Origin: Mannheimia sp041807705
GTDB lineage: Bacteria > Pseudomonadota > Gammaproteobacteria > Enterobacterales > Pasteurellaceae
Length of the DNA: 64,000 nt
Reading direction: 5' to 3'
Assembly: GCF_041807705.1 (NCBI RefSeq)
Contig: NZ_JBGTYY010000002.1
Span: 1 to 64,000 of the forward strand
Of this stretch, positions 1 to 8,515 are shown piece after piece. The notes below the pieces were generated by a model. That model was not told the DNA's origin and made no database searches. It saw only the letters and a program-made list of their open reading frames with translations. Within the stretch, counting starts at the first letter, position 1; each line of letters opens with the position of its first letter. The position numbers and the translations under genes were made by a program.

Positions 1-103
1 TTCTAGCGGTCACTTCAGCAACAAAAAATTCAAGAAGCTTTTTCTGCAAAGATTTCTTTAATTTACAATGGGTTATCTTCATTTTTGTAGTATAGCAGTG
101 ATG

Positions 104-729
104 CTAATCTACTACAGCCCCAAAGTTTTTAATGGCTAATCGGCAGTTATGGCTTTCTATAATGCCTTGCGTAATGGCGTGATCCATTACAGCAGGTACA
201 AGCTGATGAAGTTTTTTAATGTGTTGCTTCTATCTGCTACTTTGGCATAAATATCAACAAGGGCTTTTACTTTGATTTCTTCAACGTGTTTATCGCCAAT
301 ATAGGGGAATATATGATTTTCTAGCCTTATCCAATTCTTTTCACGGGTAAGCGGATTTTTCGCTTTCTCTTTGTAAATGCCATTGAAATAGCTTTCGGCA
401 ACATTGCGGAAGGTGTCGTTTACTCGATTTTCGGCTTCTTGTTGAATTCTCTCTTGCTCTTTCTGTGGATCTATCCCTTTTGCTAATAAAGCACGGTATT
501 CATCACGAATAGCACGAGCTTCCGCAAGTGAAATATCAGGGAATAAACCAAGTGAAATTTTAGTCCTTTTCTTTGTAATGGGGCGTACATAATTAAACCG
601 CCAACTTTTAGAGCCGCTAGGCAAAATCAATAAAAATAGGTTATCGCCATCTGATAAGGAATATTCTTTATCTTTCGGCTTTGCGTTTTTTATTTGGGTA
701 GGGGTTAGTGGTTTGATAACTTTAGCCAT
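104..729 (-). pseudogene. Truncated, frameshifted P4-family tyrosine integrase
   Basis: The reading frame from 729 starts MAKVIKPLTPTQIKNAKP, the N-terminal arm-binding domain (DUF4102 type) of P4-like integrases, followed by the SAM-like core-binding region (NPLTREKNWIRLENHIFPYIGD). The frame stops after 180 residues. Removing a one-base shift at the T6 run at 212-217 restores a P4-integrase-like continuation (KKLHQLVPAVMDHAI) to a stop at 104. The catalytic domain with Arg-His-Arg-Tyr is absent. The gene therefore has a frameshift and has lost its 3' half. It sits just outside the P2-like prophage boundary, so it is probably a relic of an earlier island in the same tRNA-Leu site. Family assignment is firm; history is inference. 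Confidence 0.8.
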
Positions 730-843
730 AATTTTGTAACCATAAAAAGAGACTCGATGTAACCATTATAAATCGTGGTTACAATTTTGGTTGCAATAAT
801 TTTCGATTAGAAGCGTTTAGTTGCGTTTAGCTAAGATAACAAA

Positions 844-874
844 AAAGCCTGTAAATGTTGATTTTACAGGCTTT
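844..874. terminator. Hairpin next to the prophage boundary
   Basis: A 12-bp perfect stem (AAAGCCTGTAAA with its complement) encloses a 7-base loop and has A- and T-rich flanks. It lies between the integrase relic and attL and could end transcription in either direction. No gene is visible between 730 and 1357; that stretch holds this hairpin, attL, cos and the portal terminator. Confidence 0.5.
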
Positions 875-918
875 CTAAGGTTTTTTAGTTTAGCTTCGTT
901 GAGCTAAATTTAGTTGAA

Positions 919-932
919 TGGTGCTCTGGGCG
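919..932. other. attL core, copy of the tRNA-Leu 3' end
   Basis: The 14 bases TGGTGCTCTGGGCG are identical to 37569-37582, the last 14 nucleotides (including CCA) of the intact tRNA-Leu gene read on the minus strand. The match ends at position 933. The copies flank all P2-like genes, and the integrase lies beside the intact tRNA, as expected for tyrosine-recombinase integration into a tRNA 3' end. The true identity block may be slightly longer if mismatches are allowed. Confidence 0.8.
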
Positions 933-1149
933 TGTGGCATAAGTTTAATAAAAACAAATAATTAAGTTGGCTGTTGTGCAGTATGGGTGCAATTTCCGAA
1001 AGTTATAAAAATCTAACTTGTCGTATAAAAAAATGAGTAATCTTGCATTAATTTGCGTAAAAAGATCGAGTTTTTAAGATCGCTTTGCGGTTATATGGGG
1101 CTTGTAAGGATCGCCTTTTTGCATTTGCGTATAAATCGACAAATTAAGT

Positions 1150-1178
1150 GTGCGGGCGAGGCGAGGGATAGACCGCAC
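1150..1178. other. Candidate cos site of the P2-like prophage
   Basis: The segment GGCGAGGCGAGGGATAG at 1155-1171 closely resembles the P2 cohesive end (recalled as GGCGAGGCGGGGAAAGCAC) and is framed by an inverted pair GTGCGG (1150-1155) and CCGCAC (1173-1178). It lies between attL and the 3' end of the portal gene, the same place as cos in P2. The cut positions cannot be read from sequence alone. Confidence 0.65.
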
Positions 1179-1314
1179 GGGCTGGGAGGTGGAGAAAGCA
1201 TTGAAAAATAAAGGAAAAATTATTTTTTAAGTGTCTTTTATTTGCTCTTTTGATATAATAAATTGCCGAGATATATAACCTAATCAGGCAATTTTTGCTT
1301 TATAAATTAAAAAA

Positions 1315-1332
1315 AGCCCCAATCTAGGGGCT
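1315..1332 (-). terminator. Terminator of the portal-terminase operon
   Basis: The stem AGCCCC/GGGGCT has a 6-base loop and is followed, on the minus strand, by a run of seven T residues. It starts 26 bases after the portal stop codon, as expected for a rho-independent terminator. A second weaker hairpin (AAATTGCC/GGCAATTT) lies at about 1260-1297. Confidence 0.75.
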
Positions 1333-1357
1333 ATATTTGAGCTTGTAAGGATCTGTT

Positions 1358-2398
1358 TTATTGTGTCCGCTGTAATAACTTTGACGGCTTAAATTTGATG
1401 ACTTCTTGACCTAACCAGTGATTAAACTCTTTCAATCGCTCTTGCAACGGCTCGATCTCGGTGATAAAAAACACCTCTGCCGCATCAGCCACGTTGCCAA
1501 AACCGCCGGTGTTATTTGGGATAATCCCCATCAGTTGAGGTGGGACACGGTGAGCAGCTAACACATCATCTCGGCTCACGTTCTTGATATTAAAAAACTC
1601 ATCTTTGGCTGATACATCAGCAATCGGAATAATCTGTATCCCATCTTTCTTGCCGTTTGGTGCGTGGACGAACAAGTTTTTAAAATTCCCCACCCCTTTT
1701 GACTGCTTGAGCTGCTGGCGAATATTATCAATATCTTCTTGTTTTTGAGCAGCATCAGTCATATAAAACACAAAGCCGGCGTGAGCTCCATTTAAAAAAT
1801 ACTTACGGCGAAACAGAGTAGCACTCTCATTTAACCAAGCGGATTGCAACGCCGAAAGATATTGTGGCAAGCCGTAAATATCTTGATTAATATCAGGCTC
1901 AAGCAAGTGATAGATTGAGCCTTTGGCAAATTCGTGTTCTTGGTGATCGAATCGTTGTGGCACATAGTAAAATTGACCAGCCTCTACACCCTTTCGCACA
2001 TATTTTGCCAAAGGTGATTCGATTCGCTGTACCTGCCCAAGGCGATTTCGCACCACCTCAAAATAGGCGTTGCCAAATACTAAATAATCTTTAACAAACG
2101 ATGACAAATCACGGCGTGATAAATAACGGCTATCAACCTCGCAAGTGGAAAGCAAAATATTTGCTTTGGTGATGATCGCACTTTCGTGGTGTGTTGATGA
2201 CCTTAACGATTTCGCCAAGCCATCAAAGCTCATCGGTGGGTTATACCATTTCTCATACATCGCCGAACACTCCAAATAATTGAGAATATCCGCACGGTCT
2301 AACATAGGGATTGGGTCACCAAAACTGAAAATTTCGGTTTGTGCTTGCGGTTGTAAGCGGTCATTTTGGGTTAAATTTTTGCGCAATTGTTTTTTCAT
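1358..2398 (-). CDS. Q: Phage portal protein, P2 gpQ family
   Basis: At 346 residues it matches the P2 portal gpQ (about 344). It forms the ring at the capsid vertex through which DNA is packaged and to which the tail joins. The N-terminal third carries FSFGDPIPMLDRADILNYLE, typical of P2 portals. The middle has SYLSRRDLSSFVKDYLVFGNAYFEV-type sequence, and the C-terminal part the usual DVLAAHRVPPQLMGI motif. It follows the terminase gene with an 8-base gap on the same strand, the Q-P order of P2, and ends at the terminator at 1315. Intact, with no missing segment seen. Confidence 0.93.
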   Translation of the reverse strand: MKKQLRKNLTQNDRLQPQAQTEIFSFGDPIPMLDRADILNYLECSAMYEKWYNPPMSFDGLAKSLRSSTHHESAIITKANILLSTCEVDSRYLSRRDLSSFVKDYLVFGNAYFEVVRNRLGQVQRIESPLAKYVRKGVEAGQFYYVPQRFDHQEHEFAKGSIYHLLEPDINQDIYGLPQYLSALQSAWLNESATLFRRKYFLNGAHAGFVFYMTDAAQKQEDIDNIRQQLKQSKGVGNFKNLFVHAPNGKKDGIQIIPIADVSAKDEFFNIKNVSRDDVLAAHRVPPQLMGIIPNNTGGFGNVADAAEVFFITEIEPLQERLKEFNHWLGQEVIKFKPSKLLQRTQ

Positions 2399-2406
2399 TT
2401 TTTGTC

Positions 2407-4245
2407 CTAATCATCTAAAAAATCTACTGTGCCTGTCGTTTCTTCCAGTTTCCCATCAAACGGCTCATTAATAAATACTTGCAGACACGCCCAAGCAAGG
2501 TCGGCGTGGCTTGCCTCTTCCGAACGGTCTGCGACGTAAGTTACTTGTCGTCCACTATTGGTAAGTTGTTTTTTGATAGCCATAAAACTTGAGGCGACTT
2601 CAACACCGTGTAAATCATCGTATTCAAAACGTCCTTTACTGATAATATCCAAGCCTTTCAGCACCATTTTTGACTTCAACTCTACGTTATAAGTTAGAGC
2701 AATAGCATCTGGGCGTTCTTTTTTCACAATTTCATAAACGCCAACGCCAAGCCCAGTAGTATCAATCGCCAGTCTGGTCACGTTATATTTTGCACAAATA
2801 GCAATAATTTCTGCCGCTTGTTCGGCAAAATCAGCCCCTTTAAAAGTGCGATATTCCAACAAACGAAACTTGCCACCATCGACTTTAGGCGGAGCAATCA
2901 CTACCAATGCCGAGCGGTCGCCGGTATAAGATGGATCGTATCCCACCCATACCTCTTTATTGCCAAAAGGTCGCATATAACCTTCTGTGAAAATATAATC
3001 TTTCCAAATTTCCATTGTATCTACTTGGCAACGTTGCATCATAGAAATCTTGAAAACAGATTGGTTATCATCAATAAACTCACACATAAAGAGCTGCTCA
3101 AACTCATCGGGTGAGTTCTCAAGTTTTAATTGCTCAATATCAAACAGGTTACAGCCACCTGCCTCGGCATCGTAGATATTTACAATTTGTCGCCATTGCC
3201 CGTCTCCGCATTTTTTGCCGTTTTTCAAATTAGCGTGAGAAATATCAATTTCCACCTGTTCCGCTTTCGGACGTTTGCGGTTAAACAGCTTGCCCGACCA
3301 AAGCAGATAGGCGGAATGAGTAATTGATGAAGGGGTAGAAAAATAAGTAATCCGATACTTCTTTTGGCTCGCCATACCCGCAGCCACTTTGCGGATTTCC
3401 TCAAAGCGGTTTACCCAAAAGATTTCATCAAAATAGAGATTGCCGTGGTAAGACTGAGCCGTTTTCGAGTTCGTCCCCAAGAAAATTAGTTGAGCCCCGT
3501 TCGGCAGGGTAATGGTTTCGCCTTTTAAATCCACATCGGCGACACGTTTTGCATAATCAACAATATAGGCACGGAACTGCAATGCCTGTTTTTTCGAGGC
3601 GGAAATAAAGATTTGATTTCGCCCTGTTACCAACGCATCCACTAAGGCTTCGTGTGCAAAATAATAAGTCGCTCCAATCTGGCGACTTTTCAGAATATTA
3701 CGAACACGATGTTCCTTGCCGGCTTTGTGCCACACTTTTTGATAGTTGAACATTCCACCTAAAAAGCCATTAATCAGTAATTCCGCTTGCTCTTCAGAAA
3801 TAGCGTTTTGTTCAGGCTTTTTGCGGTCGCCTTTATTACGGTTTTTAATATTTGGGTTGAGGTCGGATTCATTACCTCCGCCGTTAGAATATTTTTTGAT
3901 TCGTGCTGTACTTTCCAACAACCGACGTAAAGCATCCATTTCTTTGTAGTCGTTATTGTTTTTGCTCTCTTTCATAATCAGCAAATTCAGCCGTGATTCC
4001 AGTGTGGCTTCCACACGTCCAACCGGGCTGATTTCGTCCCACTTCTCCCGACTTTTCCAGCTGGCAATCGTAGAGATGGGAATATTTAGCTGACGAGAAA
4101 TTTCGGTCACGGTGTAGCCAGCCCAATACTTTGATTGAGCCTGTCTTTTATCGTGAATTGGGTTAGAGGCTAAAACCTCATATTCGGTGATGCTATCTTC
4201 ATTTTTCATAGGTGCGATTATCAAAAATCCACCTTGTTTAAGCAT
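2407..4245 (-). CDS. P: Terminase large subunit (ATPase), P2 gpP family
   Basis: The 612-residue protein is the packaging motor ATPase and nuclease. An N-terminal helix-turn-helix (YTVTEISRQLNIPISTIASWK, about residues 45-65) is followed by an ATPase core with KSRQIGAT (Walker A-like) and LYFDEIFW (Walker B), then the nuclease-fold segment VWVGYDPSYTGDRSALVV. P2 gpP is about 590 residues. A second in-frame ATG at 4209 (MKNEDSITEYEV) would give about 600 residues, and neither start has a strong ribosome site. It is divergent from the scaffold gene across a 113-bp promoter region that holds a late-promoter dyad. Confidence 0.93.
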   Translation of the reverse strand: MLKQGGFLIIAPMKNEDSITEYEVLASNPIHDKRQAQSKYWAGYTVTEISRQLNIPISTIASWKSREKWDEISPVGRVEATLESRLNLLIMKESKNNNDYKEMDALRRLLESTARIKKYSNGGGNESDLNPNIKNRNKGDRKKPEQNAISEEQAELLINGFLGGMFNYQKVWHKAGKEHRVRNILKSRQIGATYYFAHEALVDALVTGRNQIFISASKKQALQFRAYIVDYAKRVADVDLKGETITLPNGAQLIFLGTNSKTAQSYHGNLYFDEIFWVNRFEEIRKVAAGMASQKKYRITYFSTPSSITHSAYLLWSGKLFNRKRPKAEQVEIDISHANLKNGKKCGDGQWRQIVNIYDAEAGGCNLFDIEQLKLENSPDEFEQLFMCEFIDDNQSVFKISMMQRCQVDTMEIWKDYIFTEGYMRPFGNKEVWVGYDPSYTGDRSALVVIAPPKVDGGKFRLLEYRTFKGADFAEQAAEIIAICAKYNVTRLAIDTTGLGVGVYEIVKKERPDAIALTYNVELKSKMVLKGLDIISKGRFEYDDLHGVEVASSFMAIKKQLTNSGRQVTYVADRSEEASHADLAWACLQVFINEPFDGKLEETTGTVDFLDD

Positions 4246-4256
4246 TTGCTTAAGGC

Positions 4257-4275
4257 TGTGAAACCCGATTTAACA
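4257..4275. promoter_or_regulatory. Late-promoter activator dyad (copy 1)
   Basis: TGTGAAA-N5-TTTAACA is an imperfect dyad in the divergent terminase/scaffold promoter region. Sites of the same form occur at 14799 and 20117, also ahead of late operons. Its centre lies about 55 bp before a plausible scaffold transcript start near 4320, the distance at which Ogr/Delta activators bind in P2. The protein-site link is inference. Confidence 0.65.
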
Positions 4276-4358
4276 CGCACCACACATTGAAACCTCCGGC
4301 ACAAAACAAGATCATAAATCCGATTTTTATCCCTCCCCTTTAGAGCAAGGAAAAACAG

Positions 4359-5192
4359 ATGACAACAAAATCAAAATGGTTTGTGGTAGCGACTGAAGGA
4401 GCAACTACAGACGGTCGCAAAATTAATCGTGAATGGCTCACGCAAATTGCCAAAAACTACGACCCAAAAAATAACTATGGCGCTCGTATTAACCTTGAGC
4501 ATTTCCGCTGGCGTTGGTTTGAGAAAGATGACCCGCATTCTTACAGCTATGGCGATGTGTTAGCGGTTAAAACAGAAGAACGTGAAGACGGCAAATTACA
4601 GTTACTGGCAGAAATCGCCCCAACCGAAGCCTTAGTGAAGTTAGTCAAAGACAAGCAAAAGGTTTACACCTCGGTTGAAATCGATCTTGATTTTTCTGAC
4701 ACCGGCGAGGCGTATTTAGTCGGATTAGCGGTGACTGATACACCGGCAAGCCTTGGCACGGAATACCTTACCTTTTGTGCTGGTGCAACCCACAACCCAC
4801 TGGCAGACCGCAAGCAGAAGCCAGAAAACCTAGTGAGTGAAGCGGTAGAGGCAAATTTAAAGTTTACTACCGAGCCTGAAAAATTCCCATCGTGGTTAGA
4901 GTCATTTAAGGCAATGTTTACCAAAGCCAAAACCGACAATGACGGTAAATTTACCGAGCACGAAAGGGCGATGGAGCTGTTAGCCGAGCAGTTTAGCAAT
5001 TTGCAGACCGAAAATAACCGCTTGCAAACGGAGTTTGAAACGGTGAAAGGTGACTTTTCTAAAATGAAAAAACAAGCGGTGGAATTTGCTCAAAAATTTG
5101 CAGAATTGGAAAAGCAAGACAACCAACATTACACGCCACGCCCGAAAGCTACAGGTAGCAAGGTAGGCAGCGAACAACAAACCGATTTCTAA
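4359..5192 (+). CDS. O: Capsid scaffold and protease, P2 gpO family
   Basis: At 277 residues it is close to P2 gpO (about 284). gpO directs procapsid assembly and cleaves itself, the capsid protein and the portal. The N-terminal half (KWFVVATEGATTDGRKINRE, NLEHFRW) is the serine-protease domain. Residues 190-250 form a charged coiled coil (LQTENNRLQTEFETVKGDF) that acts as the scaffold. It starts the plus-strand capsid operon, 15 bases ahead of the capsid gene. The ribosome site is AGCAAGGAAAAACAG before ATG 4359. Confidence 0.92.
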   Translation: MTTKSKWFVVATEGATTDGRKINREWLTQIAKNYDPKNNYGARINLEHFRWRWFEKDDPHSYSYGDVLAVKTEEREDGKLQLLAEIAPTEALVKLVKDKQKVYTSVEIDLDFSDTGEAYLVGLAVTDTPASLGTEYLTFCAGATHNPLADRKQKPENLVSEAVEANLKFTTEPEKFPSWLESFKAMFTKAKTDNDGKFTEHERAMELLAEQFSNLQTENNRLQTEFETVKGDFSKMKKQAVEFAQKFAELEKQDNQHYTPRPKATGSKVGSEQQTDF

Positions 5193-5206
5193 TTTGAGGA
5201 GAGAAA

Positions 5207-6235
5207 ATGAAAGCATTGACCCTTGAAAAATACAATGATTACCTTGCACGCCAAGCGGAATTGAACAATTTGCCATTCAACGTGTTAAAAGATGGCGATA
5301 AATTTGCGGTTACGCCGAGCGTACAGCAGAAACTCTTTGAAAAAGTGCGTGAAAGTTCTGATTTCCTGAAATCAATCACTTTCTATTTCCCAGAGGAACA
5401 GCAAGGCGAAACTATCGGCTTAGATTCTTCTCATACCATTGCCAGCACCACCGATACCAGCGGTGAGGGCGAACGCAAAACTACTGCGATTGCGAAATTG
5501 ACTAAGCAGACCTACCACTGCCAGCAAGTCAATTTTGACACCCATATCACTTACTCGCAGTTGGATATGTGGGCAAAATTCCCAGATTTTCAAAAACGTG
5601 TTGCAGCCGTTGGGGTAAAACAGCGTAAGCGTGATTTGATTATGATCGGCTTTAACGGCACAAGCCGTGCAGCAACCAGTGATCGCAACAGCAATCCGTT
5701 ATTGCAAGATGTTGCAAAAGGCTGGTTACAAAAAATCCGTGAAGATGCGGCAGAACGTGTGATGAACGGTGAAAGCACCGGAAATCAGGTGTTGGTCGGC
5801 AAAGGTCAAGAATATGCCAACCTTGATGCGGCAGTAATGGACGCTACCGAAGAGCTGATTGACGAATGGCATCGTGACGACACCGATTTAGTCGTGATTG
5901 TCGGTCGCAAATTGCTTGCGGATAAATACTTCCCGATTGTGAACAAAGACAACGCCCCAACCGAACAGCTTGCCGCAGATATTGTGATTTCGCAAAAACG
6001 TATCGGTGGCTTAAAAGCGGTGCGTGTGCCGTTCTTCCCAGCGAATGCGATTTTAATCACTAAGCTGGAAAATTTAGCCATCTATGTGCAAGAGGGGACA
6101 ACCCGCAAGCACATTGAAAACGTGCCGAAAAAAGACCGTATTGAAACCTACGAATCAGAAAATATCGACTACATCGTAGAAGATTACGGCTGTGCGGCAT
6201 TAATCGAAAACATCACCCTCAAAGATAAAGAGTAA
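5207..6235 (+). CDS. N: Major capsid protein, P2 gpN family
   Basis: The 342-residue protein builds the icosahedral head. It begins LTLEKYNDYLARQAELN and contains the conserved P2-capsid blocks FKFYFPEE-like (ITFYFPEEQQGE), THITYSQLDMWAKFPDFQKR and GFNGTSRA, with a C-terminal VEDYGCAALIENI. P2 gpN is about 357 residues; the N-terminal piece is normally removed by gpO. It has a good ribosome site (GAGGAGAG) and lies between scaffold and small terminase, the canonical P2 order O-N-M-L. Confidence 0.95.
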   Translation: MKALTLEKYNDYLARQAELNNLPFNVLKDGDKFAVTPSVQQKLFEKVRESSDFLKSITFYFPEEQQGETIGLDSSHTIASTTDTSGEGERKTTAIAKLTKQTYHCQQVNFDTHITYSQLDMWAKFPDFQKRVAAVGVKQRKRDLIMIGFNGTSRAATSDRNSNPLLQDVAKGWLQKIREDAAERVMNGESTGNQVLVGKGQEYANLDAAVMDATEELIDEWHRDDTDLVVIVGRKLLADKYFPIVNKDNAPTEQLAADIVISQKRIGGLKAVRVPFFPANAILITKLENLAIYVQEGTTRKHIENVPKKDRIETYESENIDYIVEDYGCAALIENITLKDKE

Positions 6236-6244
6236 GGTGGCTCT

Positions 6245-6916
6245 ATGCGAATGAGTCCAGCTCGGGCTCATTTTTTGCGGAAAACCGCAGAAAGTGAGTC
6301 TGCAACCCTAAACCGAGAAAACCTTGAAGGCTTACAAGGCTATGACTTAGTCCTAGCCCAACTTAAAGCCCATCAACGCCAATTAAAGCAAATCCAGTCG
6401 ATTGAGCGAAAGATTGAGTTTAAGCGTAATAACTTTGAGCAATACCGCCCTTGGATTGAAGGCACTCTCGCCAAAGGCTCAGGCGTGCAAGATACTGTGA
6501 TTAGCACAATGTTGATTTGGGCGATTGATATTGGCGATTACCCAACCGCCCTTGCCATTGCTCAATATGTGTTAATGCACGATTTGGCAATGCCCGAGCA
6601 GTTTGAACGTACACCGGCAACCGCCTTGGTTGAAGAGCTTGCAGAGGCGGCAAAGAAAGCCCGAGACCAAAAACAGCCGTTTGAGGCAGCCGTGCTGAAA
6701 CAGGCAAACGACCTCACCGCCGAATTTGATATGCCCGACCCAGTGCGAGCCAAATTATTGCGTGAGCTAGGCGAGCTAATCCAAGAGGCAGAACCACAAA
6801 CTGCCCTTGAACACTATCAACGAGCAATCGCTCTCGACCCTCAATGCGGAGCAAAAGGCTTGCGGGACAAGTTAGAAAAGCAACTTGCCAAACAAGCAGA
6901 AGAAACGAATGAGTAG
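6245..6916 (+). CDS. M: Terminase small subunit, P2 gpM family
   Basis: The 223-residue protein (P2 gpM about 247) recognises cos DNA and delivers it to the large subunit. It opens with the typical MSPARAHF motif and has a helical middle (ALAIAQYVLMHDLAMPEQFERTPATALVEELAEAA). The C-terminus carries a tetratricopeptide-like stretch (AEPQTALEHYQRAIALDPQCG) often present in this family. ATG 6245 is used here; MSPARAH at 6251 is a possible alternative. A strong hairpin follows at 6951. Confidence 0.92.
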   Translation: MRMSPARAHFLRKTAESESATLNRENLEGLQGYDLVLAQLKAHQRQLKQIQSIERKIEFKRNNFEQYRPWIEGTLAKGSGVQDTVISTMLIWAIDIGDYPTALAIAQYVLMHDLAMPEQFERTPATALVEELAEAAKKARDQKQPFEAAVLKQANDLTAEFDMPDPVRAKLLRELGELIQEAEPQTALEHYQRAIALDPQCGAKGLRDKLEKQLAKQAEETNE

Positions 6917-6950
6917 GCGAAAGCCGAAATAGAGCGTATCCACGCCAGCC

Positions 6951-7011
6951 AAGGGGCGGATTTTAAAGGGTGATTTATTCCTTTTGCACCCTTTTAAAAT
7001 CCCCACCCCTT
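6951..7011 (+). promoter_or_regulatory. Long hairpin between gpM and gpL
   Basis: AAGGGGCGGATTTTAAA at 6951 pairs with TTTTAAAATCCCCACCCCTT ending at 7011, and the stem extends through GGGTG/CACCC, giving about 22 paired bases with few mismatches and a 13-base loop. It lies inside the capsid operon just ahead of the gpL ribosome site and has no T-run. RNA processing, transcript stabilisation or partial attenuation are all possible. Confidence 0.6.
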
Positions 7012-7027
7012 ACCTTACGGAAACCTT

Positions 7028-7543
7028 ATGGAACAACGCAATCACGTTATTAGTATCCCGAAAGTGAATGGCTATGAATCCAGCAAAAATGCGATCAAGC
7101 CAACCGCAGAATCTGATGAAACCATCACTAACAACGGCTTTTTTCCGAATATCGAGCTATTGGAGGTGCGAAATGCAATGCGGATTGACGGCACGGTCAT
7201 TAATGAGCGGCTAAAACAAGCGGTGATTGAGGCAATGGCAACAGTCAATGCAGACTTAAAAGCCTATCGCCTAAATGCAGAGCAAGCACAAAAAGCCAAC
7301 TTGCAAGCCTGTGATGATGAGCAAATCAACGGCGAAAGTGTGTTGGTTTATAAATATAAACGAGCGGTCTATTGCCTTGCAGTTGCAAATCTTTACGAAC
7401 GCTACCGCAGTTATGACAGCACCAAAGACGGCCACGACAAAGCCGAAGAGCTAGAAAGTACCGCTGGTGATTTAAAGAGGGATTACCACTTTGCCGTGCG
7501 GGATATTTTGGGCGAAAACCGAATGATTAGTGAATTAATATGA
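7028..7543 (+). CDS. L: Head completion/stabilisation protein, P2 gpL family
   Basis: At 171 residues it equals P2 gpL (about 169), which seals the DNA-filled head before tail joining. Recognisable parts are the central FFPNIELLEVRNAMRIDGTV and the C-terminal YRSYDSTKDGHDKAEELE / DYHFAVRDILG, conserved in the family. Its last codons overlap the start of the tail gene X (ATGA at 7540-7543), showing translational coupling, as in P2. Confidence 0.9.
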   Translation: MEQRNHVISIPKVNGYESSKNAIKPTAESDETITNNGFFPNIELLEVRNAMRIDGTVINERLKQAVIEAMATVNADLKAYRLNAEQAQKANLQACDDEQINGESVLVYKYKRAVYCLAVANLYERYRSYDSTKDGHDKAEELESTAGDLKRDYHFAVRDILGENRMISELI

Positions 7544-7752
7544 ACACCTTGATTGCACGCCAAGACGACACCTTAGATGAGCTGATCTTTCGGCACTACG
7601 GGCAAACGGCAGGCTTAGTCGAGCAAGCCTTAGAATATAACCCCGAACTGGCTCATTTGCCACGTTTGCCGATTGGCACTGTAGTTACAATGCCGGATAT
7701 TGAGAGCCGTTTTGCAACGGTGGCGAAATCCAGCGTGCAACTTTGGGATTAA
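7540..7752 (+). CDS. X: Tail protein X, P2 gpX family
   Basis: A 70-residue LysM-like tail protein. The DTLDELIFRHYGQT motif and the proline-rich end (LPRLPIGTVVTMPD) are diagnostic for gpX (P2 about 67 residues). It is needed for tail completion, probably acting at the tail hub. The start overlaps gpL by 4 bases, and the lysis genes follow, the same order as in P2. Confidence 0.92.
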   Translation: MNTLIARQDDTLDELIFRHYGQTAGLVEQALEYNPELAHLPRLPIGTVVTMPDIESRFATVAKSSVQLWD

Positions 7753-7770
7753 ACAGGAATTAAACACGGA

Positions 7771-7986
7771 ATGGATATGCAGAAAACGGAACAAGCCACA
7801 ATTTTAGTTGCAATTTTTAATTTCTTTAACAGTTTAACGCTCTCAGACTGGGGCGTGATTGTGAGTATTTTAGTCACACTCTTAACCTTATTTCTGAATT
7901 GGTCTTATAAAGCGAAAGAACATAGGCTCAAAGAGCGTGAATTTGAGTTAAGACTACAACAAAGCAGAGGAAAATCGAATGAGTAA
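7771..7986 (+). CDS. Putative holin
   Basis: The 71-residue protein has one clear membrane segment (WGVIVSILVTLLTLFLNW, about residues 28-45), a second weaker hydrophobic stretch before it (TILVAIFNFFNSL) and a basic, charged C-terminal tail (KAKEHRLKEREFELRLQQSRGK). This is the layout of small phage holins. It directly precedes and overlaps the endolysin gene. Starts at 7771 or 7777 (MQKTEQ) are both possible. The role rests on size, topology and position; no family signature is decisive. Confidence 0.7.
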   Translation: MDMQKTEQATILVAIFNFFNSLTLSDWGVIVSILVTLLTLFLNWSYKAKEHRLKEREFELRLQQSRGKSNE

Positions 7987-8515
7987 AAGTGTAAAAATTG
8001 GCGTATTTGTCTGCTCCGTTGCAGCTATTATCGGCACGCTAACACAATATTACGGCTCGGAAATCCGCACCAGCGAAACAGGCTTAGCCATTATCGGCAA
8101 TATAGAGGGTTGCAGACGTGACCCATACAAATGCCCGTCTGATGTGTTAACAGTAGGGATTGGCTCAACCGAGGCAGGCGGTCAGAAAATTGATGTTAAT
8201 CACAAATACACCGATAAAGAGATTGCCGAGCGTTGGAAGAACGATATTCAAGTTGCTGAAAAATGCGTAAACCTGTACGGCAACGGCAGAAGTATGCCAC
8301 AAGGAGCGTTTGAGGCGATGACTTCCATCACTTTTAATGTTGGCTGTGGCACGATGAAAAAATCAACCCTATTCAGACTTGCTAACAAAGGCTATAAGCC
8401 GGAAATGTGCGAACAGTTCAGCCGTTGGGTCTATGCAGGCGGTCAGAAACTGCGAGGCTTAGAAATTCGCCGAGCAAAAGAAAAAGCCCTGTGCCTCGGG
8501 CTGGAGGTTAAATGA
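7979..8515 (+). CDS. SAR endolysin, GH24 lysozyme family
   Basis: The 178-residue muramidase cleaves the glycan strands of peptidoglycan. The N-terminal segment (residues 5-22, VKIGVFVCSVAAIIGTL) is weakly hydrophobic and small-residue-rich, a signal-arrest-release anchor. The catalytic triad fits E43-x8-C52-x5-T58, the E-(D/C)-T spacing of the P21-type SAR endolysins, with Cys in the Asp position. The C-terminal domain holds the usual GAFEAMTSITFNVGCG motif. It overlaps both holin (8 bases) and spanin (4 bases) genes, forming a compact lysis cassette. Confidence 0.9.
   Translation: MSKSVKIGVFVCSVAAIIGTLTQYYGSEIRTSETGLAIIGNIEGCRRDPYKCPSDVLTVGIGSTEAGGQKIDVNHKYTDKEIAERWKNDIQVAEKCVNLYGNGRSMPQGAFEAMTSITFNVGCGTMKKSTLFRLANKGYKPEMCEQFSRWVYAGGQKLRGLEIRRAKEKALCLGLEVK

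Noticed and set aside
919..940. Apparent second tRNA-Leu 3' end
   Set aside because: Only 14 bases match; no tRNA fold follows. It is an attachment-site copy, not a gene.
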